Assembly: GCA_031308135.1 (NCBI GenBank)
Contig: JAHLJT010000631.1
Coordinates: 35,139,522-35,203,521 of the forward strand
Direction of reading: 5' to 3'
DNA: 64,000 nucleotides
From: Acheta domesticus
Taxonomy: Eukaryota; Arthropoda; Insecta; Orthoptera; Gryllidae
A program made the position numbers and the translations under genes. The notes beneath the pieces were generated by a model. It made no database searches, had not been told where the DNA came from, and saw only the letters and a program-made list of their open reading frames with translations. How positions within the stretch are numbered: position 1 is the stretch's first letter; each line of letters begins with the position of its first letter. Below are positions 23,000 through 34,350 of the stretch, piece after piece.

Positions 23000-23605
23000 C
23001 TAGGAACGCGACATCGAAACAAATGTTTTCAAAACATATTTGTTTTAATATCCATACACTAAACCTACGTTTTTCTAACATCGATGTTTTTACGTTTTCC
23101 ATGCTTTATTTGTGAATGGAAAATTCCGATAATCACAATTAGCGCATTAGTTAAAACCTGAAGTTATATCCATTTACGAGTTCGAGCCAAACTAATGCTC
23201 TTTGAAGTATCTTAATCGACCTTCATCTCTCGCTCGAGATGTCCCCGGTGGCCTGGACTTTCTTCCTATTTCGCACTGGAACTGCGGTCAACGTGTGCGA
23301 CGTGGAGCGTGCAGTCTTCGTTCTGCACCCGTCTTCGGCGAAATGCGGACTTACCGTGGAGATGACCTCGAACAGTCTTTCGGATTTACATCTGTCCTCG
23401 GTTATTATTTTTTACCTTTGTTTTCAATTGAATCGTAATTATACATCAATAGTCACGGCCACTGTCAAATTGAATCACGAATTGGATGCTAGAGGTTACT
23501 TAACCAGCTTTAAAACATCGGTGGGTTTGGTCGATGCATTATGAACGCCGATGTTTTAGTTCTGAAAATCTCTGCCTCGTAACATCGATGTCTCGTCACT
23601 ACCCT
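23000..23605 (+). mobile_element. CATCGATG-family non-autonomous element, copy 2
   Basis: The left end CTAGGAACGCGACATCGAAA and right end AACATCGATGTCTCGTCACT then ACCCT form imperfect terminal inverted repeats. At about 606 bp it is the longest copy. Its centre (23210-23400) is GC-richer than copy 1 and encodes overlapping frames of 78 and 101 codons without a recognised domain. Flanking 8-mers do not match by eye. Confidence 0.72.
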
Positions 23606-25180
23606 CGACGCCGGCGTCTTTCTCGCCCGCTCTTCTCTCCTCTTCTCGTTGACGGACGGCGCCGTAATGCGCCGCGATCGCTGCGTGACGCGTGGGCGGT
23701 AATGACTCTTCCGCGAGGCACGCGCCGCTGCCTCTTGAGACGCCACCGCGCGGAGGCTCTTAATGTACCTGGCAGGACGGTGGGTATCAAGTGCCTGCGC
23801 CTTACGATATTCGTATAATCGGACAATAATGAATTAATGAAAGATGGAGTGGAAACACATCCACTAGAGTCGCAAGGTAGCGGGTTACAGTGACCTAGAA
23901 AGTCGGAGATTCGAAGAGTTTCGTTTGATGTAGATAGTTACTTTTTTGAACTGTTTCTCATTGCGCATTTCAGAACTGCTGTGTGGAGTGTCGGGTGTTC
24001 CCGTAGAGTCAGAGGCATCAATGCATCAGAAACAGGGACGGTCACATCACTTCCATTTACGACCAAGGTTTACATTGAAGAAAGTTACTCTAAGAACCCC
24101 ATTCTGCCTCCCCCCGCCCTCTTTGAGGAACGAGTTTACCTCGTGGGCCCAAATGAAATGATTGGATTATGTGACTGTCTTCCAAGAACTGCGACTCACG
24201 CGACAGCCATCCACGACAGGAAATTACGTAAGCGGAGAGAATCTCTCTTTCTCTTCTCTTAGGATATGGCCCTCGTCCATGGATTAGAAACGTTCACATA
24301 TCTTTCCCAGCTATAAAAAGTATTTTAATTTATGATATAATACACATCTTTTTATAATATTTAAGTAACTTCCGCAAGTCAGTCAGTCCGTTCGTCACTC
24401 ACTTTTAGACCCCCTTTACGTCCATCAGTCTTGCCAACTGTCATTCGACGCCTCTCGGTCTCCTGGAAGGAACTGATAACTTTTTGGCTGATCCATTCAG
24501 AAGAGTGTAAGAAATTTCTTCTCTAAATGAACGTTTTTTTAAACTTACTAAATCGCGTTTTGAGCGACTAACGTGCTTTGGACTTTGGACGACCTACAGA
24601 TTCACTAGTTCATTCAATTCTTCTCGTGAAGAAAAATTGATTGACACAATTCTTAGCCGGTTTCTTAGAGGATATTCTGGAAGAATTCTAGAAAAAACGT
24701 GGTTTTGATGATTTTGGAGTATAGAGTATTTTGTTAGCCGCGTTTTGTCGTAGAATTGAATAAAATTTTGTCCGGGAAGACAAACAAGTAAGAGTCTTGC
24801 TTGATATGTGAAGGAAATGATACATGTTAGAAAGAAGACGAGTAATATTGTATGATTTCAGTAAATATAATAAATCCAAGGATGTAATGATAGTAATGTA
24901 TGAATTCGTCGATATGAAATGGAAATTACATGCAGCATCTTTAGCAGGATTAGCAATATACATGTATTTCTAATATGAGGTTTCAGTGCAACTACGAGTG
25001 CATGGGGAACCGTTGTGAATTACTGTACTCTCCTTCCGCCTTTAAGGAATCGTTCCGAATTTTTTTTCGATTGAGGATATTGAAACCTAATTTTGTAATG
25101 GTGTGAAAATGAAACAAGTATTGTAATCGACACTTGTAACTTGTAATTGCTGCTTGCGATGAATGGCCACTGTGTTCGGG
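23606..25180. other. Non-coding stretch
   Basis: A mildly GC-rich segment lies at 23606-23770. The frame at 23981-24262 (93 codons) has more even composition than most but no recognised domain. The rest is A+T-rich. Confidence 0.45.
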
Positions 25181-25530
25181 GCCTGGAGTGAGTTTCCGCA
25201 GCCGTCCTTCGCTCGGGGTGCCTGCGGTGCGGAGTGAGTTGCCGAGCCTGGGGTCCACGGATGAGCGGAGGGCGGCAGGGGGCGAGGCGGGATCCATCAG
25301 ACGCCCGGCGCGGCCGCCCGATCGGAGGGAACAAATGGGCGTCGCTGGAAGGCGGCGCGGGGCGACGCGCCCATTATTTACTCTAATTCGCCGGCAGCCG
25401 AGCGCCGCGCCGGCGAGCGGCCGCGGGCGGCGGCGCTGACGGAGCGCGGGCGCCTAACGACGCCGCAGGTTAATTGCCCCCCCCCTCCATCACTCGCCCT
25501 CCACCGGACACGTCAATGGGCGCTAACGAT
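25180..25530. other. GC-rich CpG island
   Basis: CpG-dense sequence with CGGCGGGCG-type motifs, ending at a C-rich run near 25480. Confidence 0.65.
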
Positions 25531-25652
25531 AAATTATAGGCCCTTCAATTATGTCCATGAAGTGAGTTTTATCACAGGGCCGGAGAAAGACTGCATGCTT
25601 TTTTCACTGCTTCGATATTAGTGTGTGTGGGGATATGTTAAAAGGAGAAACG
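25531..25652. other. Spacer
   Basis: Nothing recognised. Confidence 0.4.
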
Positions 25653-25734
<82 letters not shown>

Positions 25735-25744
25735 ACAACAACAA
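25653..25744. repeat. Compound (TAA)n(CAA)n microsatellite
   Basis: About 18 TAA units at 25653-25705 pass directly into about 13 CAA units with one CGA variant (25706-25744). Confidence 0.97.
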
Positions 25745-25999
25745 ATTTAGATGAGCCAAATGTGGAGCGAAAAAACACAGGTCGTTCTGTAAGGCGAAAA
25801 GTCATTCAGTGAGCTTTCTGAGAGGAAACTCTTCAGCTATTAACACCATCTAAATTACGTTTTATTGTTCGTCGGCAGTCTAAACATAAACGAAAATCTT
25901 CCGGAACTCTAGTTGTTTTGTACAATCGCTCTTGAGATTGCGTGAAAAAATCACCAGGGAAGGGAGGCGCAACAGGGAGGAGCTGTGATCTGTGACGAG

Positions 26000-26230
26000 G
26001 CGACGTTCGCGACGAAGGCGCACGGGCGGACAGGCCCTGCACAGCGCGCGTTAAATTACAGTTTACCCGCCCCGCGCCGCCCCCTCCGGCGCAATCCTGC
26101 ACGTTCCGCGCCGCCGATAGCATCTCCGCGCTCTCGGGCCCCGGCGCCCGGAGCCAAGAGGCTGCCCCGGAGCGCGCCTGGAGGTGGGCCACCCACGGAT
26201 ATTTGGACGCCACGGGGCCGCGTCGGCTTC
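26000..26230. other. GC-rich CpG island
   Basis: CpG-dense sequence. Opposing frames (26240-25833 on minus, 25985-26272 on plus) are composition artefacts. Confidence 0.6.
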
Positions 26231-26659
26231 CGAGCAACAACGAGAATTCTCTACATCACTTGTCGCCAGTAAATCAGCGATCTTGCTGGCGTGAAAATAT
26301 GTCTTCGCTGAAATGGCTGGGAGATGGGTAGTCGGAAAGGGACACTACTTCGGAGGACGTCGGGAGTTGGAGATAGCGAAGGCTAACTACACAGAGAGCA
26401 GAGTGAGGTACGGAATAATTCAGATTATTCCCGGAATCGTAAGATTGACGGGAAATAGGAGGAAAATGTCGAAGTTACTGCAGTAACGCAATGAAAATTA
26501 CCGATACTGTGCGTGGTTGCCTTGCTACAAAAGAATACGATTTTTCTCTCTCTCTCTCATTAAAACATTGTAATTCATGGGCATTTCTCATCCTGACAAG
26601 TCCCGTTTGCGCTCTCCCAACTCCGAATGCCGCGTGAAAGCACACCGAATGAGCATCGT
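26231..26659. other. Non-coding spacer
   Basis: Contains a short CT microsatellite at about 26544-26557. No gene. Confidence 0.45.
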
Positions 26660-26990
26660 GAGGGGCGAGGGCGTGAGTTCTTCGGACGGCACCCGCCCCG
26701 CCCCGCCCAGCTCCGCCACCCGCGCGGCCGCGTCTTTTCCGGCAACGCCCAGGCGGCGGCGGCGCGCGCCCGCTTTCGCCCTCACATTCGCCCCGGGCGA
26801 GCGGCGGACGAGCCGGTGCAGCCCTCTCCGCCGCCCCGCCCCGCGCCGCGCCGCCCCGCACCGCGGCGATGCCAATGACGCGCGTGGCATTAAGCCGAGA
26901 GACGCGGGTTTTCGCAAGCGCCGTATCCGCCAAGGAACCTGTGGCCCGTTGCACGTGGCCTCGGGCGAGGGCGGTCAGCTTCAATACGTG
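26660..26990. other. GC-rich CpG island
   Basis: Repeated CCCCGCC/GCGCCGC blocks. Frames of up to 209 codons on both strands lack domains. Confidence 0.65.
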
Positions 26991-28130
26991 ACGAGTCAGG
27001 GATGAAAAAAATTTAAGTTTTCTTGTAGGAAACGGCCGTGTGGGTAGTTTGGGGGTTTTATTTAAGAACATTATTTTTTGCCAACTATAGACTTGTGGGT
27101 CCAAGTCTAAAAGTCTCTCCCCAGTTTTAAAATTTCAATTGCACATAACCATTACTGGTGACACATCCGTACAAACAAATCTGTAACACCTAGCAAAGTA
27201 GGAAAACAAGTGTGACTTATTTAAGTTTATTTTGTTTTTGTGTTGTCTTAGAATTTGCTTGCATGTGTAGCGATGAATTTAGAGTTAACAATACTACAAG
27301 TGACGTTTGTATTTTATTGCCAGTTTACTTTATTTTGTACTTTACTTTTGTTAGAATACGAATAGAAATAACAGAACTCGCCTTTAAAATCATTTCTAGG
27401 TGTAAATGATTAGCAGTTTTTGATCGCTGTGCAATCGTCTTGACATGTTCTTTCTTTCTGCCATAGGAGTTGTGTTTATTAATGTATAATTGAGATTTAT
27501 CTGAAAAAATCTAGTAAAGAAAATGTGGGAATTAACGAAACGTTTATTATCGTTTTGATTAATACGAAAATATTATGCTACATTTATCAAGAAAACTTCA
27601 AATAACTAATTTTTTACTCTTGGTGACTTTGGTCAGATTATCATATCTGAAAATGATTGATGTTATTTTATGAATATATTTCTTCGTGCAGAAATAAAAA
27701 TACCAAGTGAAAACGTCGAGTTTAAAACATCAATTTAAAAACCCTTCGGCATCAATGAACCGAAGTCAAATCTATCAATATCCGTAAAAAAATTCGATGT
27801 TTTGCATCGATGTGGGCATCCTGTGGGCTAAAATAAGCCCATAACTTAGTCTGTGCTTCATCCGATCAGACAATTGACCAAATTGTTAGTGAAAGCAAAT
27901 TTCGAACGCAAATCTGAGCGCTTTGAAAGGATGGGTATGTGCCTGGGTAGATAGCGTCGATAAAATATCTTTTAATTTGGATTTATGTTGTATTTTGTTG
28001 TATATATTTTTTTAAACCACTGCGTATTTATATTATTAATATCATTGTAAACATGCATCTTCCACTCCATATGCGCATATGTTGTTGTACGTACCGTAAG
28101 TGTATAATGAATGGCTGCGTGATAGAGCGC
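26991..28130. other. A+T-rich stretch with a CATCGATG-family fragment
   Basis: A segment at about 27717-27823 ends ATCGATGTGGGCATCCTG, whose complement starts CAGGATGCCCACATCGATG. That is a hAT-type end and links the CATCGATG family to the hAT pattern. The left end was not found. The remainder holds nothing recognised. Confidence 0.5.
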
Positions 28131-28770
28131 GCTAATGGTGCGCGGCGGCCTTTCGGATGCAGCGGGCGGACGCGCTCCCTCTCGGCGGCGCGCGACGGCG
28201 GCGGCTCCCCTCCCGCTGCGCACCCCTCCCGCGCGGAGCGGATGTGTGTCAAGTGTGCGGGCAGACTCGGCCAGCAGGCGGCGGCGCCAGGGGCGAGCGG
28301 CGGGGGCGGGGGCGGGGGTCCGGGGCCGTGAGAACGGGCGGTGGCGGCGCCCGCCCAGACGCGGAATGCGCGACCCTCGCCGCCGCCCCCGCCTCCGCCC
28401 CCGCCCCCGGAGAAAGCCGTCCAGTACCGCCGCCGCCGTTGCCTGCGCGGATCGGCAATTATCGCGGCGCCGCGCCGTGCGGAGTCGCGGGCGGGGCGGG
28501 GTTGGGCGAGGTTGGGGGTGGGCGGGCGACGCGGCCGCGGTGGCGTACGGTTAGTGGGACGATACAACGCGTGGCCTATTTTCGGCAAAGGTCCCGCGGC
28601 GGGGCTGGGGGCGGGGAGGGGAGGGGACCGGTTTGCCCGGGTCGGCGCGCGCGCATTCCTCTTCCCGCGGCCGCGGCCGCGCGCGTAGCCGATGCCCTGG
28701 CGCGCGCCCCGGCGCAACCCACGCACTCGGCGGACGCTCCGCCTGGAGTGTTCTTCGTGGTTCGTTCCTG
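28130..28770. other. Large GC-rich CpG island with G-quadruplex motifs
   Basis: About 640 bp of CpG-dense sequence. GGGGGC units at 28300-28325 and CCCCGCC units at 28380-28412 lie on opposite strands. Frames of 255 (minus) and 209 (plus) codons overlap each other and are Arg/Ala/Pro/Gly-rich; no domain supports either. Confidence 0.75.
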
Positions 28771-29330
28771 GACAGGGCGCGGGTAGCTCTGCCATGGCTT
28801 GCTCCTTCCCTTTGTTTTCTTTCCACGGCCTCTACACCCCCTCCCTGTTCGTCGTCTTCTTTTCTTTTGTTACAACCTCTGTAAGACTCTTCTACGTCTC
28901 GCTCTTTCTCCTCCCTTCCTCTTCGTCCTTCGCCTTCTCCTTCGTTATTCCTCTGTACTTTTCTTCACCTCTTTCCTTATTTTCCCTACTAATGTTTTTG
29001 AAGGTTTCGTGTGGATCTCTGACATATATTAATTTGTATGTGCTTATTTGTGCAATTCTTATCTGTTTTTGTCCCAAATTGATATAATTTTCAGCCCACC
29101 ACTTTGTCGAACGAATGTACGCATCTGTGGTAAATAATAGATTCTGTCCACCGTCACACGAATGTTATTAAGACCTCAAAGAACTGGCGCAACGTGAAGC
29201 GCTATCCTACAGCAGGAGAACTCCATGAAAAATCATGAGCTATGGCGTCTGTAAGGGGTAGAGAACACGAAGCGAAGTGCAAGATTCCGTGCGAGGCAAG
29301 TGGTAGGTAGGGGCGCCGCCGTCCGTTCTT
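28771..29330. other. Pyrimidine-rich non-coding stretch
   Basis: 28795-29000 is strongly pyrimidine-rich on the plus strand (TTCTC, CCTTC units), which gives Ser/Leu/Phe-rich frames. No gene. Confidence 0.5.
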
Positions 29331-29600
29331 CAATTGGAGCCAGCCAGCGCCAGCGCGCGTGCTGGGCGTAGCCTCTTTGAGCCCCTCCGCTCCGCTGCGC
29401 TGCCGGCGGCGGCGGCGGCGGCCCTGGCCTCTGCCGTTCTCCTCCAGCGCCGACAGCGGAGGCGGCGGCGACGGCGGCGGCGGAATCAGGCAGCAAACCG
29501 CCGGGTGGGCCGGGGCCTGGGAATCGAACCGGCGCCGTCGAAAGTGCACGGCCGCCGCCCTAGGGCTCCTGGCTTTCCAGCTGCCGCTGCCGCTGCTCCT
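29330..29600. other. CpG island with GGC trinucleotides
   Basis: GGC/GCC trinucleotide runs lie at 29402-29424 and 29460-29486, within CpG-dense sequence. Confidence 0.65.
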
Positions 29601-30844
29601 CGTACCAAGTCTTCCTCAGGAGAAGTGTTGGAAGAGAAGGAAACGAAAAGGGGAACGAGGGATTTCAAATGGGAAATATTTTGGGGGAAATGTTTTTTAT
29701 GAAGGTGCATGTGCAGTATACTTGCGGTAATCATGGCCTGGTTAACCGAGACTGTTAAAAAAATTATTGAAAAGTTAGGCAAACATTTAGGCAATATAAC
29801 TGCGTCCTAGCGAAGCAATAACAATCCAAGATTAATCCGAAAAGTAGTGTTGTTCTTGGTAGGAAAAAAACATTAATTTTTATTCGCGTTTTTAAAGAAT
29901 GTTTATTTAATTATTTATGTATACTCGTATTAAGGTTTTAATAGTTAACTGCGAATGTACTTTTTATTGTGTTGTTGAAATGATGTATAGAATGTTTGCC
30001 GTAGTAGTGTTTTACGATAAGTTCCTTTAATTTAACTGCCTACCTTATCTGCGCTGATATCTTGTGCTGTAGCCAGTAATGATTAGATAAACGCTCCTCA
30101 AAACTAGTTTGAGGTTTCAATGTCTTATTAGGTTTTCATCGACACATTTCTGAATAAATGAGCTCTCATGTCACCGTTATCATATATACCGAGCAAGTGT
30201 TAATTACTGATTAAAGTAAGCAAGGTTATAGGTATATTATTAGTTTGTAAAACGGCGAGTACAATCCTTGCTATCTTCGCAGATCATTACAGTTGAATAG
30301 CGAAGCTGTCAGGTATTGATCATGCTTTGATGTGCGTGTCAGAAATTGATCGTGCTTTGATGTCAGCAATATTCTTTGGATAGGATGTATGTTCTCTAAG
30401 AACGTACTGTTGGCATTCCCGTTGATCATGGCGACCCGTTGGCCGTTCGCGACCATGGCGTGATGAAATGCAGTATTGACAGAGTGATAATGAGTGAATG
30501 ATCTAAGGTTGCCGGACACAACTTACAGAGCTCGGTTCCCAAAAGTGTGAATCAGTTCACCCCGAAGACGGCTTCGGTTGCCACATCACCACTCCGTTAT
30601 CGAAATGGAGTAGAGAAGTCGTTGAGTGTTTCAGAATCTTCCAAAACTGAAGGAAGAAGATGATGGCAATATGAAAATATTGGGTGCATCCATCCAATTT
30701 AAAGCGATACAATAATTGATCGATTGCTTTGTGCTTCTGGGTGCGTGAACTTCTACGGACATTATTCCCTGTAGTGTAATGCATATTAGATCCCGGAATA
30801 TTGCGGTGTTCCTTCCTCAGTAAAACGAACGACAAGCTCTGATA
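29601..30844. other. Non-coding stretch
   Basis: A 28-29 bp tandem pair (AATTGATCGTGCTTTGATGT type) lies at about 30308-30363. Otherwise A+T-rich with no gene. Confidence 0.5.
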
Positions 30845-31170
30845 TCCCGATATGTGGGGTAGAGTAGTGCCGGTAAGTGTATGCATATGTAAAGGGGGAG
30901 GTGGAGACAAGTTCTAGGAAGGAATGATCGCGTGCGGTCCATGACTCTTTCGTTAAGGTACTGCTTTGGCATTCGCCTGGTGTTGATGGAAGAAGCAACG
31001 GAAAACTACCTATTAGAACAACCTGCTGCTAGAATTTTCCTCCAGTCGGCGGCTGAATCCGACATAGCTATTCAACTAGTGTAGAAAATCCGCCAACATC
31101 AGTGCTGGAACCCTAGATCTCTCGGTCAGAGACGCTGCATTGGCAGCATATGTTGCGCTTAACCTTCTTA
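30845..31170 (-). mobile_element. tRNA-derived SINE, 3'-truncated copy
   Basis: On the minus strand a degenerate head (around 31090-31165) is followed by GGAGGAAAATTCTAGC (complement of 31030-31045), a TCAACACCAGGCGAATGCC block and the TACCTTAACGAAAG block. The last third of the family body and the tail are missing. Confidence 0.75.
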
Positions 31171-32124
31171 GCCGGGATGAAGGGATAGGCACTTAAACAT
31201 GTTACCATCCGCTTACGAGAAAGCAAAACAGAAAGTATGGATGAGTACATGGAGGATAATGGTTGTGTTGGGGAGGTTGCAAGCACAAGAGGCTTCTTTG
31301 TTTCACTTCAGAGTCTGAACGGTCAACAGTACGTGAAGTACCGTTGAATTCATATTGATCTCCCGAGTGACACACAGCAAATTTCTTCAGCAAAGTGGCA
31401 TCAAAATGTGTTCCGTTCGAGCATGCATTATTGAGCTGTTTCAAGTAAACAGAGCGCTTATGCAATACGTTATTAATGTGCTTGTTACTCTGTTTCAAAT
31501 CCGTGCCAGTTAGGAGGGTTAAATAAATAAGGATTTTTTAAAACAATTTCGCTTGCGTTTACTCAGTGGTAATAAATAAATGAATGTGTAGTATCCGCGA
31601 GTATGTAAGATTTAATTCGCCCGGAAGAAAGTTGGCTCCTGAAGCGACGATATGGGTCAGTGTGGCTAATTATCACGAGGTGGCTAATTATCACGAGCAG
31701 TCGCAGCCAGCAATAATTTAATTAGTTTTTGTTAGATAATTTATTGATGTTGTTGTTTCTATATTGAAGGACTTCGCTGTGCGTAGTCCTACTTCTCATC
31801 GAGTTCCGGAGAAATGGAAGGAGAAAGTTTCAACCCGGCATCTTTCAACACCGAATAAAGAACAAATATTTTCAAATATAAATTATTTTATATTGCAGCC
31901 GTATTTGTTACGTCTGCATCACAATACTTATCCATAATGTAATAATGGGCATGGCGAGTATGTTTCCGAAATGTTTTGACGGAAACGTGCCATGGGCGCG
32001 CCGAGAGCCGATTCCTTCAATTGTATCCCGGGTGATTTGATGGATTCTTATGAAACCCTTTGCATGGTGCTGGGGCCCCAGCAGAGAGTAGAGAGCGTCG
32101 TGGCGTGGGAGGGAAGGGAAGTTT
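31171..32124. other. Non-coding stretch
   Basis: A perfect 18-bp tandem duplication, GTGGCTAATTATCACGAG twice, lies at 31662-31697. No gene is visible. Confidence 0.5.
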
Positions 32125-32347
32125 CAAGTTCCCCCACCAGTAACCCTGGCGAGGCGGTAATGTATTCACTTTTTTGGGGCAGTGCAATCTGCGCGCGCGC
32201 CTACTTGTCTTTTGCCGCACACGGGGGTAGTACTTATAATCTAGCTAAACCTAATGTTACAACTAACTTATAGCTAGCATACCTTAACTGACCTTGACTG
32301 GCGCTAATGGCGCTTTGGCCGTTTCCTTGGGTCTAGAAAAAAATGTT
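32125..32347 (-). repeat. 230-bp dispersed repeat, copy B
   Basis: Inverted partner of 18722-18953, 13.2 kb away. It preserves the same block order, including GGAAACGGCCAAAGCGCCAT and TTAAGGTATGCTAGCTATAA on its sense strand. Differences are spread as substitutions and small indels, so the two copies are old insertions and not a recent duplication. Confidence 0.85.
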
Positions 32348-34080
32348 CAATAAATGTCGCGTTTTAGTTTGAGCTTTTTCTTATTTTTATTCTCATTTAC
32401 ACTAATTCTCGCACTGCACTATTTACACTGATCTCTCGTTACATTCGTTCTCTCATTTATACTACGCAATATTTACAATGTGCACACTGTTTACACTTGC
32501 ACTTTCTCGCCACGGCACCGACTGAGCTCACCGAAGTCACCGACTGAGCCCGGGAAGGGAATGGAGGGGAGGGGAAGGAAAGGGACGGGAAGAGCACACG
32601 GAAGCCGAGGCAGCGTGGCCCGCCGCGCCGGAAGTGAGCAACAATAGAGCAGCGGGAGGCAGAGGGCCTCCGCACGCAGCCTGCACCTTGTAGAAAGTAC
32701 CCAACAACCCGGAAAGGTTACGGTACCAGGCGTTTGATAGGATATTGTGGATGTACCTGGTTCGTGGAACGTCTGCTACGACGTCCAAGTTCATGATCCT
32801 GATGCATGGAAACATGACGTCTTCTCAGCCAATAATCTAACTTTCGGCCACTTTCTTGCAACTTTCAAGAAAATACACACAACGACAAACCCGCTCTAAG
32901 AGACCCATCTCCAGGTCTGGCGAGCTGCATCACACGCATTGGACACTGGTACTGATTTTCATATTGAAATCCAAATGTGTAAATGTTAGAACAATGAAGA
33001 AAGGTGCAAAGGGGGTTGCTCGCTGTTAAATGATATAATTTGTAATTGTCCTTAGGTTGCCCATGTATTTTTTTTTCGTGTTACAGTGTATAAGAGTATT
33101 TCTCAACGAGTGCTGTGGAACATTCTTGTGGATACCAGAAACTACTGAATAACCGAATTGGGAATGTTACCGAAATACGAGATTTGATTTTTTTGTGCAA
33201 TTGAAATATGAACAGTTCTGAGAAGTGTTCGAAAAAACATTTTCGCTTGGGTCCGCGATTTCGTACGTTAATTACGTCATTGGAGGAAGTTCTGCGATGT
33301 TGTACGGGATTTCTTGATGTGTTGGTACAATAGCGCCATCGTGTCTTCGTGGTATTCGTCTGTTTTCTAGTGATTTTCATTCCTTATTTAAGCCTTTCCA
33401 TGTGGCACCCAAGGAAGTACTCTAGCTAAAGCGATGGCGAAGATCATTGTTCTCCGTGAGTCCCTCTTTATTGTGCCTGGGACATTCGGAAGGTTTGGGC
33501 GGAGGTACAAAAACAATGGATCGCCTTGTTATGCGTGGTTACTTAATTCGGTAATGGCACAATCCTTTGTACTCACTGGCCCGTAATTACCGATGCTTGT
33601 GCGGTTTCTGCAAGCACTTTACCAAGTATGACGTCAGCTTTTGATATAACACCACTCAAAACAGACCTTGTGCCCCAAAACAGCAATATTTAAGCGTGCA
33701 TTGAAAATTGCATTGCAGCAATCTCGCCATGAACTACAGCACGGTCATAATGATTTTAAGTACATAATAGTTACCTAAATTGTCATAAATATTTTTGATT
33801 CGAGACGGATTTCGAGACTTGTTACGCCTTCAAATGCATCTGATTCCGTCATGCTATTTTCGGAAAGCGAGAAAAGTTTCAATTTGCATGTTACGCAGTA
33901 TGTGTTGACAGTCCTCGTGTAAATAGGTTGGGTTCATGCTCATTATTAATGTCATATGAATTCGAAGTATACCGTAATATATTGAGAAAGCTAGTTGGTT
34001 TCAACTATAAAACCATGTAGTCGTGAAGAGGTGCAACCCGAACACGCAGATAACCATAAGGGAAGGCGCTTCCTGCATGT
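32348..34080. other. Non-coding stretch with a GC patch
   Basis: A GC-rich patch lies at 32510-32690. A GAATGGAGGGGAGGGGAAGG purine run is at about 32560-32580. The rest is A+T-rich with no gene. Confidence 0.5.
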
Positions 34081-34350
34081 TTAACCGCGCCTCTAAAACT
34101 GTAATGCGCGCTGCCCGGGGCCGTTGCCGTGCGCCGTGTGTGTAGTTTCCGCGCTCAATTGGCCTGCGATTAGCCGCTGCGTCGCGGCCCGCGGCTCGCT
34201 TCCTCGAGCGGCGCCGCGGGTTTATGGGCTTCTGATTCCCAATAGCCGCCCGCGCGGCGCGCCGCGGCGCCGCCCGTTTCTAGGTTTCGGGGTCGTGAGA
34301 AAGCCCCGCCCGCCCGCCGCCCGCCGCCCTGCTGCCGGCGGGGCGGGGAG
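34080..34350. other. GC-rich CpG island
   Basis: Contains GGCGCGCCGCGGCGCC-type palindromic sequence at 34254-34274 and GCCCGCC repeats at 34305-34330. Confidence 0.65.

Noticed and set aside
28028..28795. 255-codon minus-strand frame, with a 209-codon plus-strand frame over the same DNA
   Set aside because: Composition-driven open frames in a GC-rich island; no domain, and each contradicts the other.
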